From NCBI GenBank assembly GCA_023014485.1, contig JAJOZX010005779.1, forward strand, positions 238,008 to 302,007: 64,000 nt of DNA. The letters are read 5' to 3'. The notes under the pieces were generated by a model that ran no database searches, was not told the DNA's origin, and was given only the letters and a program-made list of their open reading frames with translations. Shown here in pieces: positions 1-9,707 of this stretch. How positions within the stretch are numbered: the first letter of the stretch is position 1; each line of letters starts with the position of its first letter. The stretch is from Bathynomus jamesi (lineage: Eukaryota > Arthropoda > Malacostraca > Isopoda > Cirolanidae). Made by a program: the position numbers and the translations under genes.

Positions 1-1677
1 TCCTGACAGCCCTAAAATAAGTAGGGGTCTTGTACGATCTCTCACACTGCTTTTAAAAACATACACAGTCCTACGACGATCATCCATTCCAAATACAACT
101 ATACAAGCATTCATTTCCTGTTCTACCCTTCTCAGCTCTTCAGGACCCATATTACACTCAAATTCAAGTTTACAGTCTACAGCTAGTTTACGGGCACGCT
201 CCACTACCGTAGGCAACCAAATGTTTTTGACCCGTGTATTTAGTACAGTACACATACGGGCCAAGACTACTGCCAGAGCTGGGCAATAAATACATTGAAT
301 GTATTTAAATACTAAATACTAAATACATGGGAGAAATGTATTTAAATACTAAATACTAAATACATTTTACGAATGTATTTAGATACTAAATACAAAATAC
401 ATCAATTGTATTTAAATACATTTGTAAATACATTTTAAATACATACAAATTTTAACATATGCATTCACTAATTCACTAAGCCATGACACGCACACGATAA
501 AGAAATCAACCGCTTTCGACTAAGAGTGGCACACAACTGATTGAACTGACACGTTGAAACATGAACCATGCTGTACTACACTGTCGAAGCGTCGTACTGT
601 GCTAGTACAGAACGTGTATTAAACCAGTAAAAGTATTTACATTTTTATATTTTGAGTATTTAAATACATTGTATTTAAATACTCATTAAAGTATTTAAAT
701 ACTATATTTAAATACATGAAAAACAATGTATTTATAAATACAGTTCTAAATACACAAATGTATTTAAATACGTATTTAAATACAAATGTATTTAAATACT
801 GCCCAGCTCTGACTACTGCTATAAAGCCGCAACCACGATCGGTGTTTATATGCCGTCTGTAAATAGCCTGAGAATTGAAGTTAAGAGGATAAGGTGTGGC
901 ACTATGACCCGCAACACGGAATACACGGTCAATATTTACCGTGACGTTGTCCATATTGAAGGCTATACTACTTTGAGAGGCCTGCATTATACGGCCTAAT
1001 ATATACTCTATATCTTCACCTGCCAAGCGTCTGAACGGTATTATTACCCAAAAATCATCTACATCTCCATTATCTGACCCGAATCCGAAGGACAGCGTCG
1101 TCCTGACTTCACGTTCGTCCCCGTTCTGAAGGGCAAACTCTACAATACGTTCAACTATGCGCCGAAGTCCGTGTTCAACACCATTGCTATACATGGATCT
1201 AGGATCAACCCTGACTATATACCGATTTCTAGTGAAGGCCGGGGTGGGGGTAGCGGTGCGCACCAACTCGAATGTTATGCCATCCTCAACAGAACGAGAA
1301 GCAGCTGTGGAGGATGTACCCGGAATTGAATAAGGGGGTATATTTGAGGAAGGTACTATTGGGGGGGTTATGTTGCAAGACGTAGAAGGTTGGGGCTCTA
1401 TTACTGGTGGTCTAACAACCGGCTCAACCCTGGCGCGCTTTATACCTGACATGGTGGGCTCTTCATCATGCCTCCGCTTTGAACTGGCGCGTGCTACAGG
1501 TATCGCTGGTGAGGATTTGTCAGCGGGGATGGATTCAGTAGCTGCACGGTCAACGGGTTCGTCTGTGATATCGATGATGGGGTGCTGTACATCGTCGTCA
1601 TTCACGGTTCTGTGGAAGAAGAAAAGAAAATATAAGGAACAGCACTCAAAATTTGTAATATTTTGTAAATGGCCCAC
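1..1677 (-). pseudogene. Polinton protein-primed DNA polymerase B, N-terminal part, interrupted by a MITE
   Basis: The minus strand reads from about 1,677 to 820, then resumes in frame-compatible sequence from 273 to the window edge. The N-terminal 130 residues are low complexity, rich in Pro, Ser and Thr with basic clusters. A folded region follows (around residues LRRIVERIVEF and FWVIIPFRRL) and leads to CNMGPEELRRV and VVFGMDDRR, which resemble the terminal-protein/N-terminal region of Polinton PolB. The exonuclease and palm motifs would lie beyond position 1 and are not seen. The host family replicates element DNA by protein priming. A 538-bp hAT MITE disrupts the frame. It is divergent from the ATPase gene, with the two starts about 20 bp apart. 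Assignment rests on position plus resemblance rather than on catalytic motifs. Confidence 0.65.
274..811. mobile_element. Non-autonomous hAT MITE inserted in polB
   Basis: Terminal inverted repeats CAGAGCTGGGCA (274-285) and TGCCCAGCTCTG (800-811) are perfect over 12 bp. They are flanked by an identical 8-bp target duplication, ACTACTGC, at 266-273 and 812-819. Both features are hAT signatures. The interior has no transposase. It is largely built from variants of the self-complementary unit GTATTTAAATAC at both ends, so it could fold extensively. Confidence 0.93.
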
Positions 1678-1699
1678 TTAGGAGTGTGACGTGTTAGAA

Positions 1700-2277
1700 A
1701 TGGATTCTGTAGAAAAATTCAGGTTCCCGAGCCCATCCACATGTATTATATCTGGACCTACAGGATGTGGTAAAACTGTTTATGCTTAAAATCATTAACG
1801 AAGAGGGCGACATGTTCTCAAAATTTGTGCATAAAGTTATATGGTGCTATTCGACGTATCAATCAGTGTTCAACGAGTACCACGATGAACTCTTGTTCCA
1901 CAATGGGGGTCTATGACGTTAATTCTTTAAAGGGAAATGAACATACAGTCATTGTAATTGATGATCTCATGTTGGAGATGGATAAAACGTTTGCCGAGAC
2001 ATTTACAGTGTTCTCTCACCATCTTGACATAAGCGTATTTTTCATCAACCAGAATCTATTTTTCAAAAATAGATACATGCGCGATGTGTCGCTAAATACA
2101 CAATATCTAGTCTTATTCGCGCAACGTAGAGATGTGTCACAAATTGGGGTATTAGCCAATCAAATGTTCCCGAATCAGCGTAATGAGTTTTGGAGGTTTA
2201 TAAAGAGGCCACAAACCAGCGTTATGGATATTTACTTTGTGACCTTCACCCGCGAAGCACGTTTAGGGTGCTTCTAA
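1700..2277 (+). pseudogene. Polinton DNA-packaging ATPase (A32/FtsK-like), frameshifted
   Basis: The reading starts at ATG 1,700. A Walker A P-loop, GPTGCGKT, appears about 20 residues in and is followed by a stop. The family then continues in a second frame (around 1,785-1,900) and a third frame to 2,277. The third frame holds a Walker B motif, VIVIDDLM, and the conserved region NQNLFFKNRYMRDVSLNTQY. At least two frameshifts separate the motifs, so no ATPase can be made. In relatives the protein translocates the genome into the capsid. It is divergent from polB and upstream of the integrase, the usual Polinton order. Confidence 0.85.
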
Positions 2278-2323
2278 GAACGAATATATTCCCAAGCGAA
2301 CCTGAAACGGTGTATATTCCAAA

Positions 2324-2596
2324 ATGACAAATAGGCTGAAGAAATACCGTGAATTAATAAAAATCTATCAACGATTGCCCCGGGCACTGCAACAGATGTT
2401 TGTTAAAAATATCGACTCTGACTTTTAAAATGCATCTGTGAAATCTGTCTTAATGTTATAAAATGTAATGTGGCCAATGAAACCCTCTCAGAAGGCTCGC
2501 TTACGTCATTACAAGAACATAATACGAGAGCTCGCTCATAAAAGTCAAACTGTGGGTACCCATCTTATTTTCAGTTTTGGGTCCTTTACTGACTAG
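2324..2596 (+). pseudogene. Small Polinton accessory protein, broken
   Basis: An open stretch from ATG 2,324 gives about 34 residues (start MTNRLKKYRELIKIYQRLP) and ends at a stop near 2,428. The sequence then resumes in other frames, with a cysteine-containing KCICEICLNVIK segment and a basic tail SQKARLRHYKNIIREL that ends at TAG 2,594. This layout resembles a short basic protein often found upstream of the integrase in animal Polintons. Its function is not known to me. At least two frame changes are needed to read it through. Confidence 0.5.
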
Positions 2597-2605
2597 ATTA
2601 ATATA

Positions 2606-3355
2606 ATGAAGAAGGTAGTTGTGATTCCGCACGAGGTGTATGCTTCATTGCAAAGTTCAAAGATTCCAGACACGGCTCTAGAACTTCGTAAAAGTAGGCT
2701 TAAAAGAATGGAAAGCGAGTTGCTAGCCCTATTAAACAGTGAAAAGTCACCTGATGAGAAAAGGATCTTGTACCAAGAGGCTTTGCAGAAATTTCTTCAT
2801 GAGTACGAGAATTATAAGAATCCTACAGAGCTCCCCGTGGTTATTAGGCACAGCGCGAGTAGTGCTGAGCATGGCGACACAGGACCTGGCCCCGACGTTA
2901 GAGATGACCAACCAAAGAACAACGGAACACAACACATTGAGCATGTATTAGAAAACAGCCTCCCACATACATTGAGAAATAAAGGATTAAGTCTTTATAA
3001 TCTATTGAATGAGGACCCCGCCATACAATGGACCGATACAGGCGAGGTCATTGTTGAATGAACAAGGGTACAAGGGTCCAATATCGTTCATATTGTTCAT
3101 GATCTGGAGAGAAAGTGGGACAGACCCTCGCCAACAGGATGGAAGCATATTAAAGCAAGACTACAACAAATAAATGTCCCAAAAACATTGATAGGTAATC
3201 TGAATAGGTTAAAAGACTTGGATCATGTCTCGCATGTGTCACAACTGAGTACGCCATCGCCCCCAGCAGCAGCGTCTCTGAAGAGGAGAAAGAAGAGAAC
3301 AAACGGCCAGCCTTATCCACGTGTCTCTAAAATATGCAAATGGCTAACATATTAA
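2606..3355 (+). pseudogene. Conserved Polinton protein of unknown function, frameshifted
   Basis: An open frame from 2,606 to 3,061 (151 codons) has a helical, charged N-terminal half that looks like a coiled coil and a hydrophilic linker. It ends in SLYNLLNEDPAIQWTDTGEV. About 15 bases later, in another frame, the conserved C-terminal part continues (SNIVHIVHDLERKWDRP, then TGWKHIKARLQQINVPKTLI) to a stop at 3,353. One frameshift near 3,060-3,075 therefore breaks the gene. The pairing of a coiled-coil half with the SNIV...GW...NVP half is typical of a Polinton gene lying just before the integrase. Its role is unknown. Its end overlaps the integrase start by 22 bases. Confidence 0.65.
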
Positions 3356-4404
3356 GTAAACGCTATTATGACATTTCTAACCCCGCCTCCTATGGCGGCG
3401 TTAATAGACTGTACAGAAGTGTTTTCGGTGTAAGGAAAAAAGATGTTGAGAGGTTTTTGCGGGAACAGGATGCTTATACACTTCATAAACCGATGAGAAA
3501 AAGGTTTAAAACGGCCAAGACAACAGCTGCTTCGATTGACTCTATTTGGCAAGCAGATTTAACAGACACGCAAAGATATTCAGCGTATAATGATGGTTAC
3601 CGCTACATTCTATTCATAATAGCTGTATTCCCTAGATATCTGTGGCTAATTCCCCTGAAAAATAAATTGCCTGAAACAGTTGCTAAAGCGACCAAAACGT
3701 TGATGTTAAAAGAAGAAAGGGTTCCTGGCTATTTTTGTACGGATATGGGGAAAGAATTTATAGGTCGCGCTTTTCAGAACATGCTGTTAGAGTTTAATAT
3801 AAGTTACTACACTAACAGTTCTATACATAAGGCCTCTTTAGCTGAAAGAGTTCAACGTACCATAAAGGAGCGCATGCATCGCTATTTTACACATAAAAAC
3901 ACATACAGATATATAAACGTTCTCGGTTCATTGGCTTCATCATACAACCGTTCACACCATCGTACGATTGGCACAACGCCTAACGAAGTTTTAGAAAGAG
4001 GTGCGCTGCCAGTGGTGAGAAGAGATGGAACACCACCACCACCACACTCTACACATTTCAAAATCAATGATTATGTAAGGCTATCACGTTCGGGAAATAA
4101 ATTCGCGAAGGGATTCGAGCAAGGATGGACACGTGAGATTTTTAAAGTTCGTGCTATGAGACCTACAGGTGAAATAATTATGTATTACGTTGAATATTTG
4201 AATGGGGAAGAGATCGCTGGAGGCTTTTACCGCGAGGAGTTGCAGAAAGTGACATTTAATTTAGGAAAAAGTGTTTTAAAATTGAAAAAAATTTTAGGCA
4301 GCAAAGGTTCAGGAAAGAGAAAAATGTACCTGGTGAAATGGCTGGGTTACCCAGAAAGCTTCAACACCTATATAAAAGCTGCTGCAATAATGAAGCTTAA
4401 TTAG
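3334..4404 (+). CDS. Polinton retroviral-type integrase with C-terminal chromodomain
   Basis: An uninterrupted 356-codon frame. The N-terminal region (YYDISNPASYGGVNRLYRS) is typical of Polinton integrases. The rve catalytic core carries the expected triad: Asp in WQADLTD (about residue 70), Asp in CTDMGKEF (about 138) and Glu in ASLAERVQRT (about 170). An SH3-like region follows. The C-terminus matches a chromodomain (MYLVKWLGYPESFNTYI), which in relatives guides insertion to marked chromatin. The enzyme joins element ends to host DNA. It is the only gene of the element with no visible lesion, so either the insertion is fairly recent or this gene escaped mutation by chance. ATG 3,334 is chosen because family similarity begins within about 10 residues of it. 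Confidence 0.92.
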   Translation: MQMANILSKRYYDISNPASYGGVNRLYRSVFGVRKKDVERFLREQDAYTLHKPMRKRFKTAKTTAASIDSIWQADLTDTQRYSAYNDGYRYILFIIAVFPRYLWLIPLKNKLPETVAKATKTLMLKEERVPGYFCTDMGKEFIGRAFQNMLLEFNISYYTNSSIHKASLAERVQRTIKERMHRYFTHKNTYRYINVLGSLASSYNRSHHRTIGTTPNEVLERGALPVVRRDGTPPPPHSTHFKINDYVRLSRSGNKFAKGFEQGWTREIFKVRAMRPTGEIIMYYVEYLNGEEIAGGFYREELQKVTFNLGKSVLKLKKILGSKGSGKRKMYLVKWLGYPESFNTYIKAAAIMKLN

Positions 4405-4412
4405 TATGCAAC

Positions 4413-5252
4413 ATGGCGCCTAGCCACTTCTTGTCACACCCGTCCTCTTCTTCTCTGTCTGTACATCCTAACAACACCCTCGCCAACTTTGTGACAGAAC
4501 TCCACGGACCCATTGAATTGGAGCGTGATTCGTATGAGGTGGGTTATGTGAACTCCAGTTAGCCACCAAATTTTTAACTCTTGAAAATGAGCAAATCATA
4601 TTTCTGATCTTAGAAGATCGATGAGTGCGAAAAATTAGGCATAACCTTAGACAATACTATGCGTTCAGTCCTGTTCGGTGAGGAACGGTACTATAGCACA
4701 AATGTATCGCTAGGAATCGGGCATTATGATACAGCCATGGACATTGTGACGGGGTTAAACAAGAGTCTTGAAAGTCGTACCTGACAACGATTTACTTTTT
4801 GAAGTCGTAAACATAGACACGCCTGCATGCACATTGAAGTTAAAGTCAACGCTTAGTAGAAATATTAAAGATAAAGAGCTGTTCACAATTGTGGCTGAGG
4901 GCCGATATAGCGCAGCTCTCCAAAGAGGCACAGCATGACTTGTCCAGCTTAATGTATCAATTGAAGATGGAGAAATTGGGTGAAAGCTCTCCGCCCCAGA
5001 CATGTGCTATATTTACAGCAATATCGTAGAGCACCAATTTGTTGGGGACACCCAGGCGCGCCTGCTGCGCATTGCACACATCCCCAACCATAGAGGGAAA
5101 AGGTTGAGCATTACAGATGACAAGCCCCATTATGTGAATGTTGCGACTAATCTATTAACCAACATCTCGATATATATAAGAACGATTGAGGAAAAAATTT
5201 CCCATTCGGTGATGGGAGCTTAACAGTGAAACTACACTTTCGCCGTTTATAA
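4413..5252 (+). pseudogene. Polinton second structural protein (minor capsid/penton candidate), heavily broken
   Basis: The N-terminus (MAPSHFLSHPSSSSLSVHPN, then LANFVTELHGPIELERDSYE) and the C-terminus (IYSNIVEHQFVGDTQARLLR ... LTVKLHFRR) both match a protein found in nearly all animal Polintons. It starts with an F-x-L-P-S-N-S-S-like motif followed by a P-D-N-T-like motif. Between these ends the similarity hops between frames with several stops. The span (about 280 codons) seems shorter than usual, which suggests an internal deletion. I infer a minor capsid or penton role from the family's constant place beside the capsid gene; I see no decisive motif. Its stop (TAA 5,250-5,252) overlaps the next ATG by one base. 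Confidence 0.6.
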
Positions 5253-5647
5253 TGACTCGAAGACCATTCACAGTCCACCGAGGAGCGAGATATCAGCGTG
5301 GGAGTGGACTTGGATCCATTTTTACATCCATACTACGCACCGCTGTCCCACTGTTGAAGAGGGGTGCCAGTACTTAGGGCGGAAGGCGTTACAATCAAGT
5401 TTTAATTAACGCGGCAGAAGACATAATGGGCGGAACTAAGCCTAATGAAGCTCTAAAGAAACATTTAAAACGTACATGGGACGAAATCATCAAAGATACA
5501 AAGAGAAAAATGGGTGGTGGCGGAAAGAAGAGATCTACCAGGAAGAAGGGGTTACCATCACGTGGCGCTAAACGTAAAAGGAAATTTAAAAAAAACTGCT
5601 TTAAGCGTATGAAACCTATGGCTGATCATTTTTTTAAACTGATATAA
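5252..5647 (+). pseudogene. Basic core-like Polinton protein, one in-frame stop
   Basis: A single frame runs from ATG 5,252 to the stop at 5,645, broken only by TAG at 5,375-5,377. It begins with a glycine-rich stretch (YQRGSGLGSIF), then a hydrophobic/basic segment (RTAVPLLKRGA), and ends in a very basic tail (KRSTRKKGL, AKRKRKFKKNC). This resembles a small Polinton protein compared by others with adenovirus core or cement proteins. I infer nucleic acid or membrane association from composition only. The start overlaps the previous stop as TAATG, a compact virus-like arrangement. Confidence 0.6.
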
Positions 5648-5722
5648 GCTGAGGACACTACTCTCACGAATCATAGGCTGACTAATACTTGTCGAGGGAG
5701 GTGGCACTATTTCTGACTCGTC

Positions 5723-6901
5723 ATGGCGCGTTTCATCCACCCGTGTAGTTCACAATGCTGTAAATCGGAACTGTCCCTCTTTGATATGCCCCCCACTCAG
5801 GTCTCTATTGAGCATAGCGACTTTATTACAATTAACCCATTAAACACAATTAGTTCGCCCAGTGCCCCTATAGAATTCGTGATACCCAGCTCAGGCCCTT
5901 ACTTTTTTGACTCGAGCTGCATACACATCTACGCTAAACTGTGTATAGCCCATTCTGATGGAACGGACTGCGATGATAGTTACTCTGCCACCCTGAAATC
6001 AACTTTTTACACTCCATATTCAGCCAGTGTGAGGTATATTTAACCCAGGTTAACATCTCGGTAGGAAAATGTCCTCAACTTTTCAAAAGAAGCGAAGGAC
6101 ACCTTTCTAACCGCCGAGGGATATTACCAGACTAAAGATGAAAATGGTATAAAGGATAAATTTAAAAATTCTAAAAAAAAGATGTACGAATGTTTTGGAC
6201 GTCTTCATACAGGTTTCACATTCCAGGAGAAACTGCGTATGAACGGGGTGGATATGAAGTTGAAGCTTACCCGCACGATTCCTGAGATATGCATAAATCT
6301 GGGGTCTGATCAAGAAGAGGGCGCGAAACCCGTTGTGATTCACATCATGGAGACGTATTTGCGTATACGCCGAGTGAAATTAAGTTTGCCAAAACAAATA
6401 GAAATTGAGAAAGACTTAATACATGCCACGGTAAAATACCCAATTAACAGGGTACAGATCAAACTATACACGGTCCCCGCCGGGTTGGCCTCGAAGCAAC
6501 TAGAAAACGTGGCCCTTGGAGTCCTACCTAAAAGGATATTAATTGGAATGCAGGACCACGCCTCGACGAATGGAAAATATAAAAAGAGTGCCTTTAAATT
6601 CGAGAATTTCGGCCTTAAAAATATTACTCTATACGTAAATGACATCGCTTTGGGAGGGACCATGATTACGGACTACTCATCAGACGCTGTGTTCTCGCTC
6701 TGTGCGAGAGCATATGGTAGTCTGGTTCATAATACAGGCGCCTGTGACGAACTTGGGTTTGATGTAACGCAGAAAGAATTTGTCGAAGAATTTAACATTT
6801 ATTCATTTGATATTACGCCTGACTTGTCTGCTGGCGCAAATACGCATTTAAGTCCACAGCAGAGTGGGAATATCTCAGTCAGTCAGGTCACAGACTTTTA
6901 A
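5723..6901 (+). pseudogene. Polinton major-capsid-type protein (F54H12.2-like family), broken in the middle
   Basis: The first part (5,723-6,043) contains KSELSLFDMPPTQVSIEHSD and PIEFVIPSSGPYFFDSSCIH. The last part (6,182-6,901) contains RMNGVDMKLKLTRTIPEICI, ATVKYPINRVQIKLYTVPAG and IYSFDITPDLSAGA. Both match the Polinton family annotated in invertebrates as F54H12.2-like, which I take to be the jelly-roll major capsid protein. Between 6,044 and about 6,120 the frame is lost, and a conserved stretch expected there is missing or unreadable. The total length (about 393 codons) is slightly below the usual 420-450. It directly precedes the protease, with one base between stop and ATG. Confidence 0.75.
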
Positions 6902-7162
6902 AATGGACGCGAATACACTCCAGAGAGTAATGAAAAGTGACCGTTTCACACGCTCAAAATTTATCGGTGTGTTTGCGAAGAATGAAATATTGAAGCTGCC
7001 AAGTACGAGAAACTGGTACGGGATTATCGTTAACACCGACATTGTTGGGGGTGAGGGGATTCATTGGTTTGCAAACTATTTTAAAAATAGGGAAAGAACT
7101 AGCGGAGCGACCCGGCGTTGCCGGGGTGGATGTTGAACGCTATATATATATATATATATATA

Positions 7163-7330
7163 TGCCCGGTTAGGTAAACTGAATGCCCGGTTAGGTTAAT
7201 TGAATGCCCAGTTAGGTCAACTGAATGCCCGATTAGGTTAATTAAATGGCCGGTTAGGTCAACTGAATGCCCGATTAGATTAACTGAATGCCCGGGTACG
7301 TTAATTGAATGCCCGGTTAGTTTAATTGTA
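7163..7330. repeat. About 21-bp minisatellite with GAATGCCCGGTTAGGT units
   Basis: About eight imperfect head-to-tail copies of a unit close to TGAATGCCCGGTTAGGTYAA. The embedded GGTTAGGT resembles the arthropod telomere unit. Single related units recur near 57,715 and 58,572. Confidence 0.8.
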
Positions 7331-7425
7331 CACCCTTGACGATTGGTTAGGTTAAGTCATGATATTTTCGTTAAAGCCAACGAAACTATCACGACTTAAC
7401 CTAACCAATCGTCAAGGGCGTACAG
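7330..7425. repeat. Palindromic MITE core, copy 1
   Basis: Inverted arms built from CTTGACGATTGGTTAGGTTA and CATGATATTTTCGTT, with their complement following directly. The same core recurs near 55,846, 56,457, 57,465, 59,584 and 63,850. Confidence 0.85.
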
Positions 7426-7636
7426 ATGACCTAACCTGGCATTCAATGAACCTAACCGGGTATTCAATAATTTTACCATAGGTTTCGTAATGATCTTGAT
7501 GACGTCATTTAATGTTTTAAAATGAATTATTTAATTTATTAACACCCACGTGCACAACCTCGGGACCTAATCAATATGTGTGTGAAGTTTCATGTTTGTA
7601 ACTGCTTCCATTTTGGAGTTATGGCTGATGGCTGGA

Positions 7637-7668
<32 letters not shown>

Positions 7669-7700
7669 ACACACGTCTTTTCATTATTATTATTATAGAT

Positions 7701-8606
7701 AAACAATAGACTGGTACAAATTTATAACCGAAAGACTTCCGAAAATCAACAATTTTTGATAAAGAAAAGGGAAAATTGGTTTTGTAGGCCTAGGGGGTCC
7801 GAAATTTTCATAAAATGGAAAATAATTGCTATTTTCTTACTTACAGCGACAGGCATAATGATATTAGGATACCTAATAGAAATTTTGTAATATTTTAAAG
7901 TGGGGAAAATAAATAATTTTCTAAAAATGATCTTCAACTATAAAAGCGCATCTAATCAGATAACTTAATTAACGTATTTCTATGACAACTAAAAAATAGA
8001 ATGATAAATCAATATCATATCAAATTGTTTGTGTATACGTAAAATTATTTGTACAAAAGCCACAATAATAAAACGCACAAAAGTCACGGTAAATAATTTC
8101 GAGTGTGGCTCGTTTAACTTTAAACTCGTGTTTATTTAAATTGCCCGTTTTAATTATGTAATTTTTTGTATTGAATCGATAAAGAAATCTTTTGTGAATC
8201 GAAAAATGTTAAAATTATAACAAATACCAAAATATTTTGTATAAAAATCATTGAATTTTAAAAATGCATTTGTTTTTAGTTTTTTGCAAAAAGTTCTTTA
8301 TGAATTTTAAAAATATATACTTTTTTTAAATTGAATCGATAAATAAATCTTTTGTGAATCGAATGATATTAAATGTTTAGTAAGTATTGACTTATTTTAT
8401 GCCAAAATTATGATTAAAAATGAAAAATTAAAAAAATGCGTGTACAGGCATGGGAAGAACTGTATCCCTAAAAGGGGGGAAGGAATTATGTTAGGGAATT
8501 TTTTTTTTAGCATGGGCACTGCACAATAAAAAGACGCATCGAATGGTGAAAACCGCATTGTTCTACACCAATTGTAGCGACCTGTAGGTGTACGCAAAAA
8601 AACTGT

Positions 8607-8609
<3 letters not shown>
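7701..8609. other. AT-rich DNA, no gene seen
   Basis: About 900 bases of AT-rich sequence inside the composite insertion. Two short stretches near 8,160 and 8,330 repeat each other (AATCGATAAAGAAATCTTTT-like). No coding signal was found. Confidence 0.6.
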
Positions 8610-8643
<34 letters not shown>

Positions 8644-8675
8644 AATAAAACCACGAAGGAAAGGAAACACAAATG

Positions 8676-8715
8676 GTGCTCAAGCGCTTTCGTCTAATGA
8701 CATCCTCAGGAACAC
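8676..8715 (-). ncRNA. Hammerhead-like ribozyme, minus-strand copy
   Basis: Exact reverse complement of the motif at 9,078-9,117. It has core CTGAGGA, stem II GTC/GAC with loop ATTA, then GAAA, a self-complementary stem III GCGC, cleavage triplet CTT and a six-pair stem I. Confidence 0.55.
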
Positions 8716-8899
8716 TGAAGTACATAAAGAGTTACGACCTATATATAGGTTACAGAAAAAAAAAATCTATTATATATATATATACATAAACGGAAAAACA
8801 AAATTAAAGGATTGTGGAAGGGGACACACAAATTTATAAGGAAAAACTATCGATTTTTAGCACACGATTAAAAGAATTGTTTCCAACCAATATTATAGA

Positions 8900-8939
<40 letters not shown>

Positions 8940-9077
8940 AATTTATACTGGAAATCTGCCCGGGTTTTAGCACTCGCTCTTTTTTGTATAAAAAAAAATT
9001 GAACAATTATCGATTTTTAGTTTATTGTATATATATATATATATATTTTTTTTTTATGTACTTCTTTATGTACTTCA

Positions 9078-9117
9078 GTGTTCCTGAGGATGTCATTAGA
9101 CGAAAGCGCTTGAGCAC
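9078..9117 (+). ncRNA. Hammerhead-like type I ribozyme, plus-strand copy
   Basis: In order: stem I strand GTGTTC (9,078-9,083), core CTGAGGA, one unpaired T, stem II GTC-ATTA-GAC, GAAA (9,102-9,105), palindromic GCGC, TT, then GAGCAC, which pairs with GTGTTC using one wobble pair. Stem III is only a GCGC palindrome, as in hammerheads thought to work as dimers. The extra base below stem II is a departure from the consensus and lowers my confidence. Confidence 0.55.
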
Positions 9118-9707
9118 CATTTGTGTTTCCTTTCCTTCGTGGTTTTATTCATCATAAATATTTTTCACGTGTTACTTTCGTGAAATAATTTTCATCTATA
9201 TATATATATATATATATATAAGGCTTCATTTCTGAAGTAGTATATTAGATGTACTATTTTGATTCACTCGGATTTCAGCCCTGGAATGATTCGGTGATTG
9301 TGCAGTTCGCTCAATTACATGTACCTAAGATTGTTTGGAACCCATATCGTTTTCAAGGATATTATACCGAAACGTGCGGCATGTATTGCATTTCATTTCT
9401 CCAGCACATGTCACGTGGGAAGGGATTTATAAATTTCTTAAAATTATTCGATTTGTGCGACACAGAGATGAACGATAAAAGTGTATGCAGACAGATAAAA
9501 AAAAAGGTTCCCATAAGTTAGCACCCGCTGTAATGTGTAAAGGTGTATATCTTTATTGTGTAAAGTTGTATATACTGTACATTTGTAACTGTAAAATGTA
9601 ACCAGGAAGACTTATTTAACGGACACTGGTTCCGCTTTGTACATGTTTTCTGCTATTTAATAAATGAAAATACAATATGTTTTGTTTTTAACCTCAAAAA
9701 TACTCAC

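Larger units (their letters stand above)
8612..9170. repeat. Inverted-repeat element with (TA)n tracts, Penelope-like candidate
   Basis: About 95 bp at 8,638-8,735 is repeated in inverted orientation at about 9,060-9,157. The arms are flanked and separated by (TA)n tracts. Each arm contains an identical hammerhead-like ribozyme. Inverted ribozyme-bearing ends are known from Penelope-like retroelements; no reverse transcriptase is present here, so the assignment is inference. Confidence 0.55.
7090..9245. mobile_element. Composite insertion inside the Polinton protease
   Basis: Foreign DNA between the two protease halves. From left to right it holds a GC-rich start (ACTAGCGGAGCGACCCGG near 7,100), a 21-bp minisatellite, a palindromic MITE core, a (CA)n run and a tail TCATTATTATTATTATAGAT ending near 7,700. 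AT-rich DNA follows, then a ribozyme-bearing inverted repeat with (TA)n tracts. At least two insertions seem to be stacked. No clean target duplication was identified. Confidence 0.7.
6903..9521 (+). pseudogene. Adenovirus-type cysteine protease, split by a 2.1-kb insertion
   Basis: The N-terminal piece (6,903 to about 7,085) has the family start, with SKFIGVFAKNE and a catalytic histidine in GIHWFANYF. The C-terminal piece (9,249-9,521) begins MYYFDSLGFQPW, giving the acidic residue, and carries the catalytic cysteine in ETCGMYCISFLQH. In the family these are separated by only a few residues. Here about 2.16 kb of repeats lies between them. The protease normally matures capsid proteins. Splitting the histidine from the Asp/Cys part inactivates it, although each half is otherwise open. 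Confidence 0.85.
1..9600 (+). mobile_element. Polinton/Maverick (adintovirus-like) element, left end cut by the window, degraded
   Basis: Consecutive genes match the Polinton set: protein-primed DNA polymerase B (minus strand), then on the plus strand an A32/FtsK-like ATPase, accessory proteins, a retroviral-type integrase, capsid-type proteins and an adenovirus-type protease. This set defines large self-synthesising DNA elements that also encode virion proteins. Only the integrase is open throughout; the others carry frameshifts, stops or insertions, so this is an old genomic copy. The right boundary is inferred to lie between the protease stop (9,521) and the host-like exon at 9,708. The opposite terminal repeat lies outside the window, so I could not define the ends or the target duplication. 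Confidence 0.85.

Noticed and set aside
637..810. Low-complexity C-terminal part of a long minus-strand frame
   Set aside because: It is MITE sequence (GTATTTAAATAC units) read through from the polymerase gene; the true continuation lies at 273-1.
7163..7330. Regular repeats that could suggest a CRISPR array
   Set aside because: Units are about 21 bp, head to tail without unique spacers, in a eukaryotic repeat context; this is a minisatellite.
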